Positions 28,056 through 37,448 are shown, counted from the first letter of the stretch. The stretch is DNA of 59,105 bases from Alphaproteobacteria bacterium (GCA_020632915.1 JACKEP010000030.1:1-59105), one strand, 5' to 3'. A program made the numbers and translations. The notes: generated from the letters alone by a model not told the origin.

Positions 28056-29738
28056 TCACGGCCAGGCGAGCGCGGGCGCGCCGCCCTTGCGCGGATCGGC
28101 GCCCGCCTGCGACAGGCCCTCTGTGCCGACGCGCACGGCCTGTACGGCGGTGGGCGCGGACCACACGGTGACGTGGTGCCCGAGCGCCTCCAGCGCCGAG
28201 ACCACGTCGCGCGGCAGCGTGGGCTCGACGAAGAGCTTGTCCGGCTGCCACTGGTGGTGGATGCGCGTGGCGGCCACCGCGTCGGCCGGGTCGACGTCGA
28301 AGACCAGCACGTCGAGCAGCACCTGCACGGTGGCGCTGATGATGGTGCTGCCACCGCTGGCGCCGACCACCAGCACCACGCGCCCCTGGTCGTCGAGCAC
28401 GATGGTGGGCGACATCGACGACAGCGGCCGCTTGCCGCCGGCGATGGCGTTGGCCTCGTCGCCGACGAGGCCGTAGGCGTTGGGCACGCCCGGCGCGGCG
28501 GAGAAGTCGTCCATCTCGTTGTTGAGGATGATGCCCAGGTCGGGCGGCACGAGCTGGCTGCCGAACCGGGTGTTGATGGTGGTGGTGAGCGCGACGGCCC
28601 CGCCGCGGCCGTCGACCACGGAGATGTGCTGGGTGCCGTGATCGTCGGGGACGCCGACGAGGCTGCCGTAGGCCTCGGGGGGCAGCGTCGTGGTGGGGTC
28701 GATGGCGGCACGGACCTCGGCCACGCGCGCGTCGGACAGCAGGCGGGCCACGGGCACGTCCACGAAGTCGGGATCGCCCAGGTAGTGGGCCCGATCGGCG
28801 TAGGCGTGCTTGAACGCCTCGGTGAGCAGGTGCAGGTAGGCCGCGCTGTTCCAGCCGAGGGCCTGCAGGTCGTAGCCCTCGAGCACCCGCAGCACCTGGG
28901 CCAGCACCACGCCGCCGGACGACGGCGGGGGCATGGTGACGACGGTGTAGCCGTGGAACGGCACGACGATCGGCGCGCGATCGCGCACGGCGTACCGGGA
29001 CAGGTCGCCCAGGCCGAGCACGCCGCCGTGGGCGTCGGCCCAGGCCACGATCGAGGCCGCCCCCTTCCCGTCGGCCAGGTCCTCGCCGCGCGTGCTCGCC
29101 CACCGCCGCAGGGTGCGCGCGAGCGCGGGCCGCTTCAACACGTCGCCCCAGGTTGCCGCGTGGCCCCGCACGTCGAGCTCGGCGACGACGTCGTCGGAGG
29201 TGGGCGCCTGCAGGGACGCCACGAGGTGATCGCCCACCCGGAAGCCGCGCGCGGCCAGGCGGATCGCCGGTCCGGCCACGACGCGGGCCGGCAGCGAACC
29301 GTGCGTGGCCAGCAGCTGCGCGAGGCCGCGGGACTCGGCGGGCACGGCGACCGCGAGGCCGCCGAGCGTGGACGCATTCGGTACCACCGTCCCGTCGGAT
29401 GCGAGGTACATGTCGCGATGCGCCGCGGCGGGTGCCGCCTCACGGAAGTCGAGCACCGCTCCTTGCGGAGCCTTGGCATCCACCACCACCGCGAAGCCAC
29501 CGCCCCCCAGCCCGCTGCCCGACGGCTGGACCACACCGGCACACAACGCCGTGGCCACCGCGGCATCCGCTGCGTTGCCGCCTCGCTCCAGGATCTCGGC
29601 GCCGCAGGCGGAGGCCAGCGCGTGGTCGGAGGAGACGGCCCCGCGCGCCCGATCCGACGCCTCGGCGATCGAAGGCGCGCCGAGGACGAGCATCCACGTC
29701 AAGCAGGATGCGAGGTGTTCGATGACAACGTGGTTCAC
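28056..29738 (-). CDS. ggt: Gamma-glutamyltransferase
   Basis: This exported enzyme cleaves or transfers the gamma-glutamyl group of glutathione and related peptides. The 560-residue proenzyme starts with a short signal-like segment (LASCLTWMLVLGAPSIAEA). The autoprocessing site is T369 in GTQHISVVD, where the second Thr of the usual TTH is Gln but the catalytic first Thr is kept. This gives a small subunit of about 192 residues. LNNEMDDFS and VGASGGSTII form the oxyanion and substrate pocket. The start is GTG at 29738 with GAGG eight bases upstream. The frame stays open far upstream, but that is antisense to the phosphatase. The gene is divergent from the PP2C gene by 69 bp. Confidence 0.92.
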   Translation of the reverse strand: MNHVVIEHLASCLTWMLVLGAPSIAEASDRARGAVSSDHALASACGAEILERGGNAADAAVATALCAGVVQPSGSGLGGGGFAVVVDAKAPQGAVLDFREAAPAAAHRDMYLASDGTVVPNASTLGGLAVAVPAESRGLAQLLATHGSLPARVVAGPAIRLAARGFRVGDHLVASLQAPTSDDVVAELDVRGHAATWGDVLKRPALARTLRRWASTRGEDLADGKGAASIVAWADAHGGVLGLGDLSRYAVRDRAPIVVPFHGYTVVTMPPPSSGGVVLAQVLRVLEGYDLQALGWNSAAYLHLLTEAFKHAYADRAHYLGDPDFVDVPVARLLSDARVAEVRAAIDPTTTLPPEAYGSLVGVPDDHGTQHISVVDGRGGAVALTTTINTRFGSQLVPPDLGIILNNEMDDFSAAPGVPNAYGLVGDEANAIAGGKRPLSSMSPTIVLDDQGRVVLVVGASGGSTIISATVQVLLDVLVFDVDPADAVAATRIHHQWQPDKLFVEPTLPRDVVSALEALGHHVTVWSAPTAVQAVRVGTEGLSQAGADPRKGGAPALAWP

Positions 29739-29807
29739 TATGGTAGCCTCACCCGGCTGCGCGACCGGCGGTGGCGTCGGCTGGCGACGTGTGTCTCGGG
29801 AGGACGA

Positions 29808-32435
29808 TTGGCGCAGGGTTACGGATACCGATCCGAACAGCGTCTCCGCAAGGAGAACCAGGACACCTTCGGGGTCTTCGAGTTCGCCGACTTCACCCTG
29901 CTCGTCGTGTGCGACGGCATGGGTGGCCACGTGGGAGGCCGCCAGGCCTCGTCGATCGCCGTCCGCACGATCCACGACGAGCTGAAGGACTACACCGGCG
30001 GCGACGTCCGCGGGGCCCTCCGTCGGGCCATCGAGGCCGCCAACCGGGCGATCTACGAGATGGCCCGCAAGAACTACCGCCTGATGGGCATGGGCACCAC
30101 GTGTGTGGCCGCCGCCGTCGTCGGCTCCACGGCCCACGTCGCCCACGTCGGCGACAGCCGCGCCTACCTGGTGCGCGACGGCCAGATCCGCGCGCTCACG
30201 CGCGACCACACCATGGTCAACCTGTTCGTCGACGCCGAGCTGCTCTCCCCCGAAGACGCCGCCACCCACCCGGAGGCCCACGTCCTGTCCCGGTCGCTCG
30301 GTGTCGAGCGCCAGGTCGAGGTCGACCTCGCGGAGCCGCTGCAGATCCAGAGCAGCGACCGCATCCTGCTCTGCTCCGACGGCATCCACGGCGTCGTCGG
30401 TGCCAGCGGGCTCGGCAGCGTCGACTGGCGCAACCCGCAGGAGGGCGTCGACGCCACGCTCACCGCCGTCGAGCGCGCCCAGGGCGACGACAACGCCACG
30501 CTCGTCGCGTTCGGCGCCAGCATCTCCGGCGCGTCCTCCCCCACCACCACGCCGCCCGACCTCGCGTCGCTGGAGGAGGAGGCCCGCCAGGCGCCCGTCC
30601 AGGCCGCGCTCCAACCGGTCCGCCGCCCCACGCTCGTGCCCAACGCCGGCACCGAGGAGCTGCCGATCGCGCTGGAGGCCGAGCCCACGGCCGACGACGA
30701 CGCGCCCACCTCCGACCTCGTGCCGCGGGTGCCGCGCAAGAAGGGTGCGAAGCCGGCCAAGGCCGCGTCGTCCGGCAAGGGCGTCGATCGGCGCGTGTTC
30801 GTGGCCGTGGCCGCCGTCGGCCTCGTCGGCCTCATCGTGCTCGGTGCGGTCTTCGCGCCCACCGGCGGCACCGACGCCCCGTCCACCACCCCGCAGCCGC
30901 CCGCCTCCACCGCGATGATCGAGCCGCTGCCTGAAGTGGTGCCGGCCTCCCCCGTCGCGCAGCCGGCGTCGCCCACCGGTGCCAACCCCAACGGCGTGGG
31001 CGCCGCGATCGCACCGCCCGCCGTCGTCGACGACGCGCCGTCCGCGTCCACCGGCACCCGCGGCATGCTGAGCCTGCGGTGCATCGACTGCACGGGCTCG
31101 TTCGCGCTCCCGTCCGCTGCGGCCTACCTGTCGGCCGCCCACGACCCCGAGGTGGCGGTCGCCTTCTTCGCGCCGGAGATCCCGCCGGCGCCGCGGCGGC
31201 TGCCCAACACCACGGCCGCCTACGACCACCCGCCGCCGTCGGGTCCCGAGCAGACCAAGGCCGTGCGCGCCGCCCGCAACAAGCGCTGCCGCGAGGCCCT
31301 CGACACCGTGCGCGAGGCGATCGCCAAGTCCATCGACTACGCCTCGCTCTACGGCGCCGCCTGGTACTGCTTCAACGACACCCACACCAACGTGCTGGGC
31401 CACGCCCGCGCCGCCACGTGGGACGACTTCAAGCCGCTGCTGGAGCACTTCGAGGGCAACCGCCGCATCCCGGTCGGCGCCTTCCCCCCCACGCCGCCGC
31501 CCGACGACGACGCCACGGCCGACGCCGATCCCGACGCGAACCCCGACGCCGCGCCGTCCACGCCCGCGCCGCTGCCCGACATGCCCGACATCTGGCAGAT
31601 CCCGGCGGCCGGCGGTGTCGAGTACCGCCTGGCGCTGTTCGAGATCGACGGCGACATGCAGGGCTTCCGCGACATCATCGTCGACCTGCTCGGCGAGGCG
31701 CAGGTGGCCGATCACCTCGCCGCCGACGTGCTGATCGAGGCCACGGCCGCCGCCAGCGTCGCCCGCATGGACGACCCCACGCCCGAGGCCCTGCAGGTGT
31801 GGGCCCGCCGCGTCTACGTCGCCTCCCGCGCGATGACCGGTCCCGTCGGCGAGCTCATCCGCGCCCACCGCCCCGAGGTGGCCGGCATGATCGAGGCGCT
31901 GCTGTTCGAGGCCACCGGCGGCGATGAGGGCCTGCTCGCGATCAAGGAGGGCTACCCCAACGAGGCGGTGCCTCCGGTGGTCGCCCGTGCCCAGGACGCC
32001 GGCCTCGCCGGCATGATGCCCGATCTGTTCGGGGAGTCCGGCACGCTGTCCCAGCTCCCCGACGCCGCCCCGGTCGACCTGTCCGCTCCGCCCGAGGCCA
32101 ATCCCGAGTGGCGCCGGCCCACCTCCGTCGCCAGCCGTCGGGGGTCCACGCGGGGCTCCTACGCCCGCAGCCGCAGCTCTGCTGCCGAGGACGTCCGCAA
32201 CATCGGCGACCCGTCCCAGTTCGACTGGGAGTCGTTCGGCTACCTCAAGGTGTGGTACCCGCGTCAGCGGCTGCCGCGCGTGCTCGTGCCCTACGGCGCC
32301 AACGGTGAGCCCCTCCCCGAGGAGGGATCGCGCGTCGAGGGCGTCGAGGTCTACAAGCGCAACAGCGAGAAGCTCGACCCCGACTGGGAGAAGGCCCCCG
32401 AGCAGGTGGCCCGTCCCGGCGGCGTCCTCGAGTAG
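29808..32435 (+). CDS. PP2C-type Ser/Thr phosphatase with transmembrane helix and extracytoplasmic domain
   Basis: This 875-residue protein has an N-terminal cytoplasmic PP2C (PPM) phosphatase domain (1-240). All metal ligands are visible: D19 in ENQDTF, D36 in VVCDGMGGH, VGDSRAYLV, LLCSDGIHG and QGDDNATL. A low-complexity linker leads to one membrane helix (about 329-350, VFVAVAAVGLVGLIVLGAVF). The remaining 520 residues are periplasmic, with Pro-rich segments, a small Cys-containing stretch (LRCIDCTGS) and helical regions, and no family I recognise. The start is TTG with GGGAGG four bases away. It could oppose the kinase at 14646-16445, but that is inference. Confidence 0.88.
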   Translation: MAQGYGYRSEQRLRKENQDTFGVFEFADFTLLVVCDGMGGHVGGRQASSIAVRTIHDELKDYTGGDVRGALRRAIEAANRAIYEMARKNYRLMGMGTTCVAAAVVGSTAHVAHVGDSRAYLVRDGQIRALTRDHTMVNLFVDAELLSPEDAATHPEAHVLSRSLGVERQVEVDLAEPLQIQSSDRILLCSDGIHGVVGASGLGSVDWRNPQEGVDATLTAVERAQGDDNATLVAFGASISGASSPTTTPPDLASLEEEARQAPVQAALQPVRRPTLVPNAGTEELPIALEAEPTADDDAPTSDLVPRVPRKKGAKPAKAASSGKGVDRRVFVAVAAVGLVGLIVLGAVFAPTGGTDAPSTTPQPPASTAMIEPLPEVVPASPVAQPASPTGANPNGVGAAIAPPAVVDDAPSASTGTRGMLSLRCIDCTGSFALPSAAAYLSAAHDPEVAVAFFAPEIPPAPRRLPNTTAAYDHPPPSGPEQTKAVRAARNKRCREALDTVREAIAKSIDYASLYGAAWYCFNDTHTNVLGHARAATWDDFKPLLEHFEGNRRIPVGAFPPTPPPDDDATADADPDANPDAAPSTPAPLPDMPDIWQIPAAGGVEYRLALFEIDGDMQGFRDIIVDLLGEAQVADHLAADVLIEATAAASVARMDDPTPEALQVWARRVYVASRAMTGPVGELIRAHRPEVAGMIEALLFEATGGDEGLLAIKEGYPNEAVPPVVARAQDAGLAGMMPDLFGESGTLSQLPDAAPVDLSAPPEANPEWRRPTSVASRRGSTRGSYARSRSSAAEDVRNIGDPSQFDWESFGYLKVWYPRQRLPRVLVPYGANGEPLPEEGSRVEGVEVYKRNSEKLDPDWEKAPEQVARPGGVLE

Positions 32436-32452
32436 CGGTCCGTACGCGGAGC

Positions 32453-32468
32453 GCCCGCTCGTGCGGGC
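32453..32468 (+). terminator. Short hairpin after the PP2C gene
   Basis: GCCCGC and GCGGGC pair around a TCGT loop, 17 bp after the stop codon. The following CCCCTT is not a proper T tract, so this is a weak candidate terminator. Confidence 0.35.
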
Positions 32469-32582
32469 CCCTTCGCGACCGTGGGTGGATCGCGCGGAAC
32501 CGGTGTAAGCCCTCCGCGGTCCCTGTCGTTGCCCGTGCAGCGTGCGGCGCGTGTTCCGCGCGCCCCTCGCGCGGAGGCCACG

Positions 32583-33983
32583 ATGAACGGATGGATGTGG
32601 ACGGCAGGACTGACCGGGTTGGCGCTCACGGGGGCGGCCCTCGCCCCGCGATGGGGGCTGACGTCTCCCTCGCCCACCCCCCACGCGCCGGTCGGGTCGA
32701 CCGCCCCGGCGGGGCCGGCGTCGGCCACCGGCCCGGTGACGATGACGGCGGCGCTGGATCGCGACGCCGTGTTGCGCGGACGCTCCGAGGTCCGGTTCGT
32801 CACCGTGACGATCACGCCCCCCGCAGCCGCGTCCCAGACCGCACGGCGTGACGTCGATCTCCAGCTGGTGCTCGACGTGTCCGGCTCGATGGCCGACGCC
32901 GGCAAGCTCTCCCAGGCGAAGCGCTCGGCCCACTACCTCATCGATCACCTCGCCCCGAACGATCGCCTGGGCCTCGTCACCTTCAGCGACGCGGCGCGCC
33001 GTCTCGCACCGCTCGCGACGCCCGAGGACCGGACCCGCCTGCACGCTGCCGTGGACACGCTGTTCGCGGCGGGTGGCACCAACCTGTACGACGGGGTCCA
33101 GACGGCGCTCGGATCGCGGTCGCAGGTCCGGGACGGCGCGATCGGGCGCATCGTCGTGTTGTCCGACGGACACGCCAACGTCGGTCGCACCGATCCCGGC
33201 GACCTCGCCGCGCTCGCCGCTGCCGGACAGGTCGCCGGCACCACGGTGTCCACGGTGGGCCTGGGCCTGGAGTTCAACGAGGACCTGCTCGGCGCGATGG
33301 CCGACGCCGGCGGGGGCTCGTACGCCTTCATCGGCGACGCCGCGGACCTCGCCGCGACCTTCGCCGACGAGCTCACCAGCGCGTCGGCCGTCGCGGCCCG
33401 GTCCGCCGTCCTCGACCTGCGCCTGCCGCCCGGCGTGACCGGCGTGGAGGTGCTGGGCTGGCCGGCCACCCGCACCGCCACCGGGTGGACCGTGGGCCTG
33501 GGTGACCTGTACGCCAGCACGCCGCGCACGGTGGTGGCGAAGGTCGAGGTCACCGCGGAGGCGGGCGACGTCTTCGACGCCGTCCACGCCCACCTGTCGT
33601 ACGTGGGCGACACCGCCGACACCGTCGACACCGCGTCGGCCACGGCGCGTGCGCGCGTCACCGACGACGCGGTCGACGCGGACGGCGCGATCAACGCGGC
33701 CGTCACCCTGATGGCCGGGCGCGCCGAGGGCTACGCGCTGCTCGAGCGCTCCACCCGCGCCTACGCGACGGGCGACGTCGACCAGGCCCAGCAGGCCCTG
33801 TCGTCGGCGATGCGTCGCATGAAGGACGCCGAGACCGCCGCCGACGCGACCGGCGCGCTGGCCGAGGAGGTCGACGAGATGCGCCTGCAGTCGGCCACCT
33901 ACGACCAGGCCGCGCCCACGTCGGACGCCGGCAAGGCCGCCATCAAGGACGGCAAGGAGAAGTACCGTGTACGCACCCGCTGA
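32583..33983 (+). CDS. Exported VWA domain protein
   Basis: This 466-residue protein has an N-terminal hydrophobic segment (WMWTAGLTGLALTGAALA) that is a signal or anchor, a Pro/Ala linker and a von Willebrand A domain (about 93-265). The complete metal-site motif is DVSGSM, GGTNLYDGV and LSDGHANVG, so it should bind a divalent cation and a ligand or partner protein. The C-terminal third is beta-rich then helical (TPR-like, QAQQALSSAMRRM), as in YfbK-like VWA proteins. The 3' end overlaps the next gene by 17 bp, showing tight coupling. Its function is unknown beyond protein-protein binding at the cell envelope. Confidence 0.82.
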   Translation: MNGWMWTAGLTGLALTGAALAPRWGLTSPSPTPHAPVGSTAPAGPASATGPVTMTAALDRDAVLRGRSEVRFVTVTITPPAAASQTARRDVDLQLVLDVSGSMADAGKLSQAKRSAHYLIDHLAPNDRLGLVTFSDAARRLAPLATPEDRTRLHAAVDTLFAAGGTNLYDGVQTALGSRSQVRDGAIGRIVVLSDGHANVGRTDPGDLAALAAAGQVAGTTVSTVGLGLEFNEDLLGAMADAGGGSYAFIGDAADLAATFADELTSASAVAARSAVLDLRLPPGVTGVEVLGWPATRTATGWTVGLGDLYASTPRTVVAKVEVTAEAGDVFDAVHAHLSYVGDTADTVDTASATARARVTDDAVDADGAINAAVTLMAGRAEGYALLERSTRAYATGDVDQAQQALSSAMRRMKDAETAADATGALAEEVDEMRLQSATYDQAAPTSDAGKAAIKDGKEKYRVRTR

Positions 33984-34977
33984 CCCGGCCGCGGCCCTGC
34001 CCGCGGTGCCCCGGCGCCAGGCCCGCTGGCTCGTCGCAGGCCTCGCCACCGCCGCGGTCCTCACGGCGATCCGGTGGCCAATCGACGCCGCGGCCACAGC
34101 CGTGGTCGCGCTCACGCTCGCGAGCCTCGCCGCCGGGTCGGGCCGCGCCGCGGCGTGGACGGTGCTCGCGGTGCCGGCCGGTGGCGCACTCGCGGGCTGG
34201 CTCGGCCTGTCGGCGGTGGTCGGCGCGGGCGCTGCCGCGGCCTGGTCGGCTGCGCGCCGAGCCCCGCACCCCACCGATCGTCTCGACGGCGTCCTGGCCC
34301 TCCTCGCGGGCGCCGGCTGCGCGGGCCTTGCGTTGTGGGTGTCCAGCGGCCTGCCGTCGATGGTGACCATGGCGCTCGTGCTCGGCGCCACGGCGCAGGC
34401 GCTGCTGCCGTCGGCGTGGCGCCACGACCACCCGGACCTGCCGACGTCGTGGCAGGTGGTGCGCCTGCCCGCGTCCCACCGGCCGGTCGCGCGCCGGGCG
34501 CTGACCTTGCTGCGGGAGTCCGCCCCGATGGCGCCCGACGTCACCACCCGTCGCGGGCTGCACGAGGTCACGCGGTGGATCCTGGCGCTGCAGCAGACCG
34601 ACGTCGCCCTCCAGGCCGAGCTCGACCGCCTCGACCCCACGGCCCTCGGACAGCGGCTCGCCCGCCCTGATCCTCAGTCCGACGACGCCTTCACCCGCGA
34701 CCGGGCGCGCGCAGCACGCAGCCACGTCCAGCGCATGGCCCAGCACCACGACGCGCTGTGTGCCGAGCTCGGTCGCACGCGGGCGCTCGTCGACCACGCC
34801 CTCGCCTGGCTCGACGACGCGCGCACCAGCCTCGCGCTGGCGCGCCTGCGCCCCGGGTTGGCGGCCCCCACCGACGTCGACGGGGTGCTGCTCCGGCTGC
34901 GCGCTCACGCGGTCGAGGCCGACGCGGCCCGTCGGACCGCCCGCGAGCTCGGTGCCGCCGCGCTCACGGCAGGCTGA
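33967..34977 (+). CDS. Membrane protein with coiled-coil C-terminus, unknown function
   Basis: This 336-residue protein has about four hydrophobic segments between residues 20 and 150, then a soluble Arg-, Asp- and His-containing helical region (about 165-330) predicted by eye to be coiled-coil-like, with few glycines. I recognise no family. The start is GTG at 33967, inside the end of the VWA gene, with AAGGAG about seven bases before it, so translation is coupled to the VWA protein. It may be its membrane partner. Its stop lies 21 bp from the convergent MBL gene. Confidence 0.65.
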   Translation: MYAPADPAAALPAVPRRQARWLVAGLATAAVLTAIRWPIDAAATAVVALTLASLAAGSGRAAAWTVLAVPAGGALAGWLGLSAVVGAGAAAAWSAARRAPHPTDRLDGVLALLAGAGCAGLALWVSSGLPSMVTMALVLGATAQALLPSAWRHDHPDLPTSWQVVRLPASHRPVARRALTLLRESAPMAPDVTTRRGLHEVTRWILALQQTDVALQAELDRLDPTALGQRLARPDPQSDDAFTRDRARAARSHVQRMAQHHDALCAELGRTRALVDHALAWLDDARTSLALARLRPGLAAPTDVDGVLLRLRAHAVEADAARRTARELGAAALTAG

Positions 34978-34998
34978 CGGCGCCGACGCGGGCAGGCC

Positions 34999-35850
34999 CT
35001 ACACCTCCAGGGTGTCGCCCTCGCGCGCCAGCACGACCCGCGGCGCCGTCGACGACGCGAAGCGGGCGGCGCGGGCGTCGAGATCGTCGTCGGCGGCCTC
35101 GGGCAGGTGGTGGAACAGCACCAGCTGCTCGACGCCCGCCTCTCGACACAGCGCGACGGCGTACTCGGGGTAGCTGTGACCCCAGGTCATCTTCTCGAGG
35201 TACTCCTCCTTGTCGTACATGGTGTCGTAGACGACCACGCGACAGCCCTCGAGGAAGGCGATGATCCGCTTCTCCGCCGGCGTGGGTGGCTCGCCCGCGG
35301 CCACGCCCTGCCCCGGCTGCGCGAAGGGCGCCGTGTCGGTGATGTAGGCGAACGTGCGGTGGCCGGCGGTGACGCGGTAGCCCACCGAGCCGCCCGGGTG
35401 GTTGAGCCGCACGCTCGTGACCTCCCACCCGTCGAGCGGCACACGCGACCCGGCGCGTACGGCGAAGATGCCCAGCTCGGCGGGCACGTCGCGCAGGCGC
35501 GTAGGGTGGAAGGTGCCGTTGAGGTAGCGGCCGATGCGCTCCCGGGCCTCCTCGTCGAGGTAGGCCGGCACGCCGACGTCGATGTGGGCGCCGGGCGCGT
35601 ACAGCGGCAGGAAGAACGGCAGGCCGAAGATGTGGTCGGCGTGCAGGTGGGAGAACAGCAGGTGGACGCGACGGGTGTGCTCACGCGCGAGCTTCTGCCC
35701 GAGGGCGCGCGCGCCCGTGCCGCAGTCGAGCACCAGCGGTGGGAGATCACCGTGGCGGACCTCGACGCACGAGGAGTTTCCCCCCCACCGTGTGGTCTCC
35801 GTGCCCGGGATCGGTATCGAGCCGCGGACACCCCAGAACGTCACGTCCAA
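34999..35850 (-). CDS. Metallo-beta-lactamase fold hydrolase
   Basis: This 283-residue cytoplasmic protein begins LDVTFWGVRGSIPIPG and has the zinc motif SHLHADH near residue 80, followed by a further His in RLNHPGG, a TDTAP stretch and FHHLPEAADD near the C-terminus. These features fit the group of MBL proteins related to phosphodiesterases and beta-lactamase-superfamily II. The substrate is not known. The start is uncertain: TTG at 35850 is chosen for its GGGAGGGG upstream and because family members begin at VTFWGVRGS; GTG at 35844 and GTG at 35889 are alternatives. Confidence 0.82.
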   Translation of the reverse strand: MDVTFWGVRGSIPIPGTETTRWGGNSSCVEVRHGDLPPLVLDCGTGARALGQKLAREHTRRVHLLFSHLHADHIFGLPFFLPLYAPGAHIDVGVPAYLDEEARERIGRYLNGTFHPTRLRDVPAELGIFAVRAGSRVPLDGWEVTSVRLNHPGGSVGYRVTAGHRTFAYITDTAPFAQPGQGVAAGEPPTPAEKRIIAFLEGCRVVVYDTMYDKEEYLEKMTWGHSYPEYAVALCREAGVEQLVLFHHLPEAADDDLDARAARFASSTAPRVVLAREGDTLEV

Positions 35851-36089
35851 GGACCCGTGCCCCTCCCGTGGACGCCGCTCGCGCCGCACTCGACCCGTGC
35901 GTATGCCGCTACCCTGGCGGCGTCCAAGCCGTGCCAGGCGTCACGGCGAGCACGCGCCGGCGCCTTCCGGGAGCCCCGTCCCGCGCGCAGCCATCGCGCC
36001 GGAAGGACACGGGTCACGGCGGCTCCCGGACCGTGGGACGGCGAGCCAGGACCGCAGGCTCAGCCGACGCCGATCGTGAAGGGAGCGGA

Positions 36090-36163
<74 letters not shown>

Positions 36164-36185
36164 AGGGCCCCTCGCGGGGCACGTG

Positions 36186-36213
36186 ACCCTATCGAGTTCG
36201 TCTGCCCTGTCAA
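36186..36213 (-). promoter_or_regulatory. Promoter of tRNA-Arg
   Basis: On the minus strand a perfect TTGACA (36208-36213) is followed after 16 bp by TAGGGT (36186-36191). The expected transcription start is about 15 bp before the mature tRNA 5' end, as usual for tRNA genes. A small GC hairpin (36167-36180) separates it from the tRNA. Confidence 0.6.
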
Positions 36214-36228
36214 CCTGCGACGGCGTGG

Positions 36229-36747
36229 TCAGTCGCCCTGGGCCTCGAGCCACGCCCGCACCGCGGGCACCACGTCCTTGCTCCAGGCCGAGCCCGTGCG
36301 CAGCGTGGCGAAGCGGTCGAACAGGCCGCCGACGACCATCGCGAACTCCTCGTAGAGGAACATGCGGTCGTTGACCACCTCGTCGGGGTTCTCCGACAGC
36401 GCCTGCGGCAGCTTGAGGCCGATGCAGTCGAGCGACGCGCCCCGCAGCGTGGCGGTGTACTCGCGATCATCGCGACGGAACACGAACCGCAGATCCTGGA
36501 GCACCTTGCCGCCGGCGAGGGCCGCGCGGGCCTCGAGCGTGTGCGCCGGGTCTTCGCCGGTGAGGACGGCGGTGGCCTTGGTGTCGGACGGCTGACGGAA
36601 CGCGAGCCGGTCGTCGACGTACAGCTCGACCCGCCCGACAGGCGACGGCAGATCGAAGCGGCCGGCGCCGGTGTCGGAGCTGTACCAGAGCCAGAGGAGG
36701 AACTCGGCGCCCAGGTGGGCGGGAACGGGCGTCGCGGCGTCGCTCAT
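36229..36747 (-). CDS. RdgC-like protein, C-terminal part
   Basis: This 172-residue protein resembles the C-terminal domain of myxobacterial RdgC-like proteins: LGAEFLLWLWYSSDTGAG at the start, RVELYVDDRLAF, GDPAHTLEARAALAGGK-type residues and a final NDRMFLYEEFAMVVGGLFDRF. In those relatives, as I recall them, this domain follows the N-terminal one in a single chain. Here it is a separate cistron whose ATG overlaps the upstream stop (ATGA). RdgC in E. coli binds DNA without sequence specificity and restrains RecA. Either this is a natural split into two coupled subunits or a one-base change broke one gene. Confidence 0.7.
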   Translation of the reverse strand: MSDAATPVPAHLGAEFLLWLWYSSDTGAGRFDLPSPVGRVELYVDDRLAFRQPSDTKATAVLTGEDPAHTLEARAALAGGKVLQDLRFVFRRDDREYTATLRGASLDCIGLKLPQALSENPDEVVNDRMFLYEEFAMVVGGLFDRFATLRTGSAWSKDVVPAVRAWLEAQGD

Positions 36748-37355
36748 GCCACACCTCCGACGATCGTGGGCGACGTGCCCAGCAGCTGATCGGCCACCCC
36801 GCCGGCGGCCACGTAGTCGAGCGGCGACCACGCGTGCAGCTCCAGGCCGAACGTGCGGTGGAAGCGCTTGCGGACGCGCTCGACCGTGCGCTCGGACAGG
36901 CCGCCGACCAGCAGCCAGCCCTCGGTGACGTGCCAGCAGATCTCGGTGGTGGCGACGCGAGGCAGCGTGCGCTTGAGCCACGCCTCCTCGAGCTCCTCCT
37001 TGAGCTCCTTCTTCTTCGCGGCCGGACACCGCTCCACGCCGTGCTCCTGCGCCCAGGCCTGCGCCTGCTTCTCGACGGTGGCGCGGAACAGGTTGGCCGG
37101 CAGCGTCTTCTTGTCGACCCGCAGGCTGAACACGGCGTAGTTGCCGTACAACCAGCGGTTCAGATCGTCGAACTCGGTGTCGAGCAGGTTGTGGACCTGG
37201 ACCCAGCCCTCGAGCTCCTCCTTGCCCATCTGGGGGCCGGGCTCGCGGAACGCCATCGCGTTGAGGCGGTCGCGGTAGGCGTCGCGCCAGTCCGGGGGCG
37301 TCGAGCCCACCACCTTGAAGCGGCGCACGGTCAGCGCGCCCGACATCAGGCCCAT
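36744..37355 (-). CDS. RdgC-like protein, N-terminal part
   Basis: This 203-residue protein matches the N-terminal domain of RdgC-like proteins: SGALTVRRFKVVG at the start, a middle stretch with YAVFSLRVDKKTLPANLFRA, and TEGWLLVGGLSERTVERVRKRFHRTFGL at the end. The start is ATG at 37355, with GGAGG a few bases upstream. It ends with the unusual tail SPTIVGGVA, and its stop overlaps the start of the C-terminal part by four bases. Together the two parts total 375 residues, a plausible full RdgC-like protein. Expected role is non-specific DNA binding linked to recombination. Confidence 0.72.
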   Translation of the reverse strand: MGLMSGALTVRRFKVVGSTPPDWRDAYRDRLNAMAFREPGPQMGKEELEGWVQVHNLLDTEFDDLNRWLYGNYAVFSLRVDKKTLPANLFRATVEKQAQAWAQEHGVERCPAAKKKELKEELEEAWLKRTLPRVATTEICWHVTEGWLLVGGLSERTVERVRKRFHRTFGLELHAWSPLDYVAAGGVADQLLGTSPTIVGGVA

Positions 37356-37448
37356 GTCGAACCTCCGGGGGACGACGCGGCAGCTGGCGCGTCCCGAGTG
37401 GGGGGGAGGCGCCGGCTATCGGTGGACCCGGCCCGGCGCAACGCGTGG

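Noticed and set aside
28632..28634. Possible loss of the catalytic Thr in gamma-glutamyltransferase (TQH instead of TTH)
   Set aside because: The nucleophile is the first Thr of the motif, which is present; only the second is changed.
28056..34640. A minus-strand frame open for about 2190 codons across ggt, the phosphatase and VWA genes
   Set aside because: Only the part from 29738 down encodes a known protein (ggt). The rest is antisense to genes with clear PP2C and VWA motifs and reflects G/C at third codon positions.
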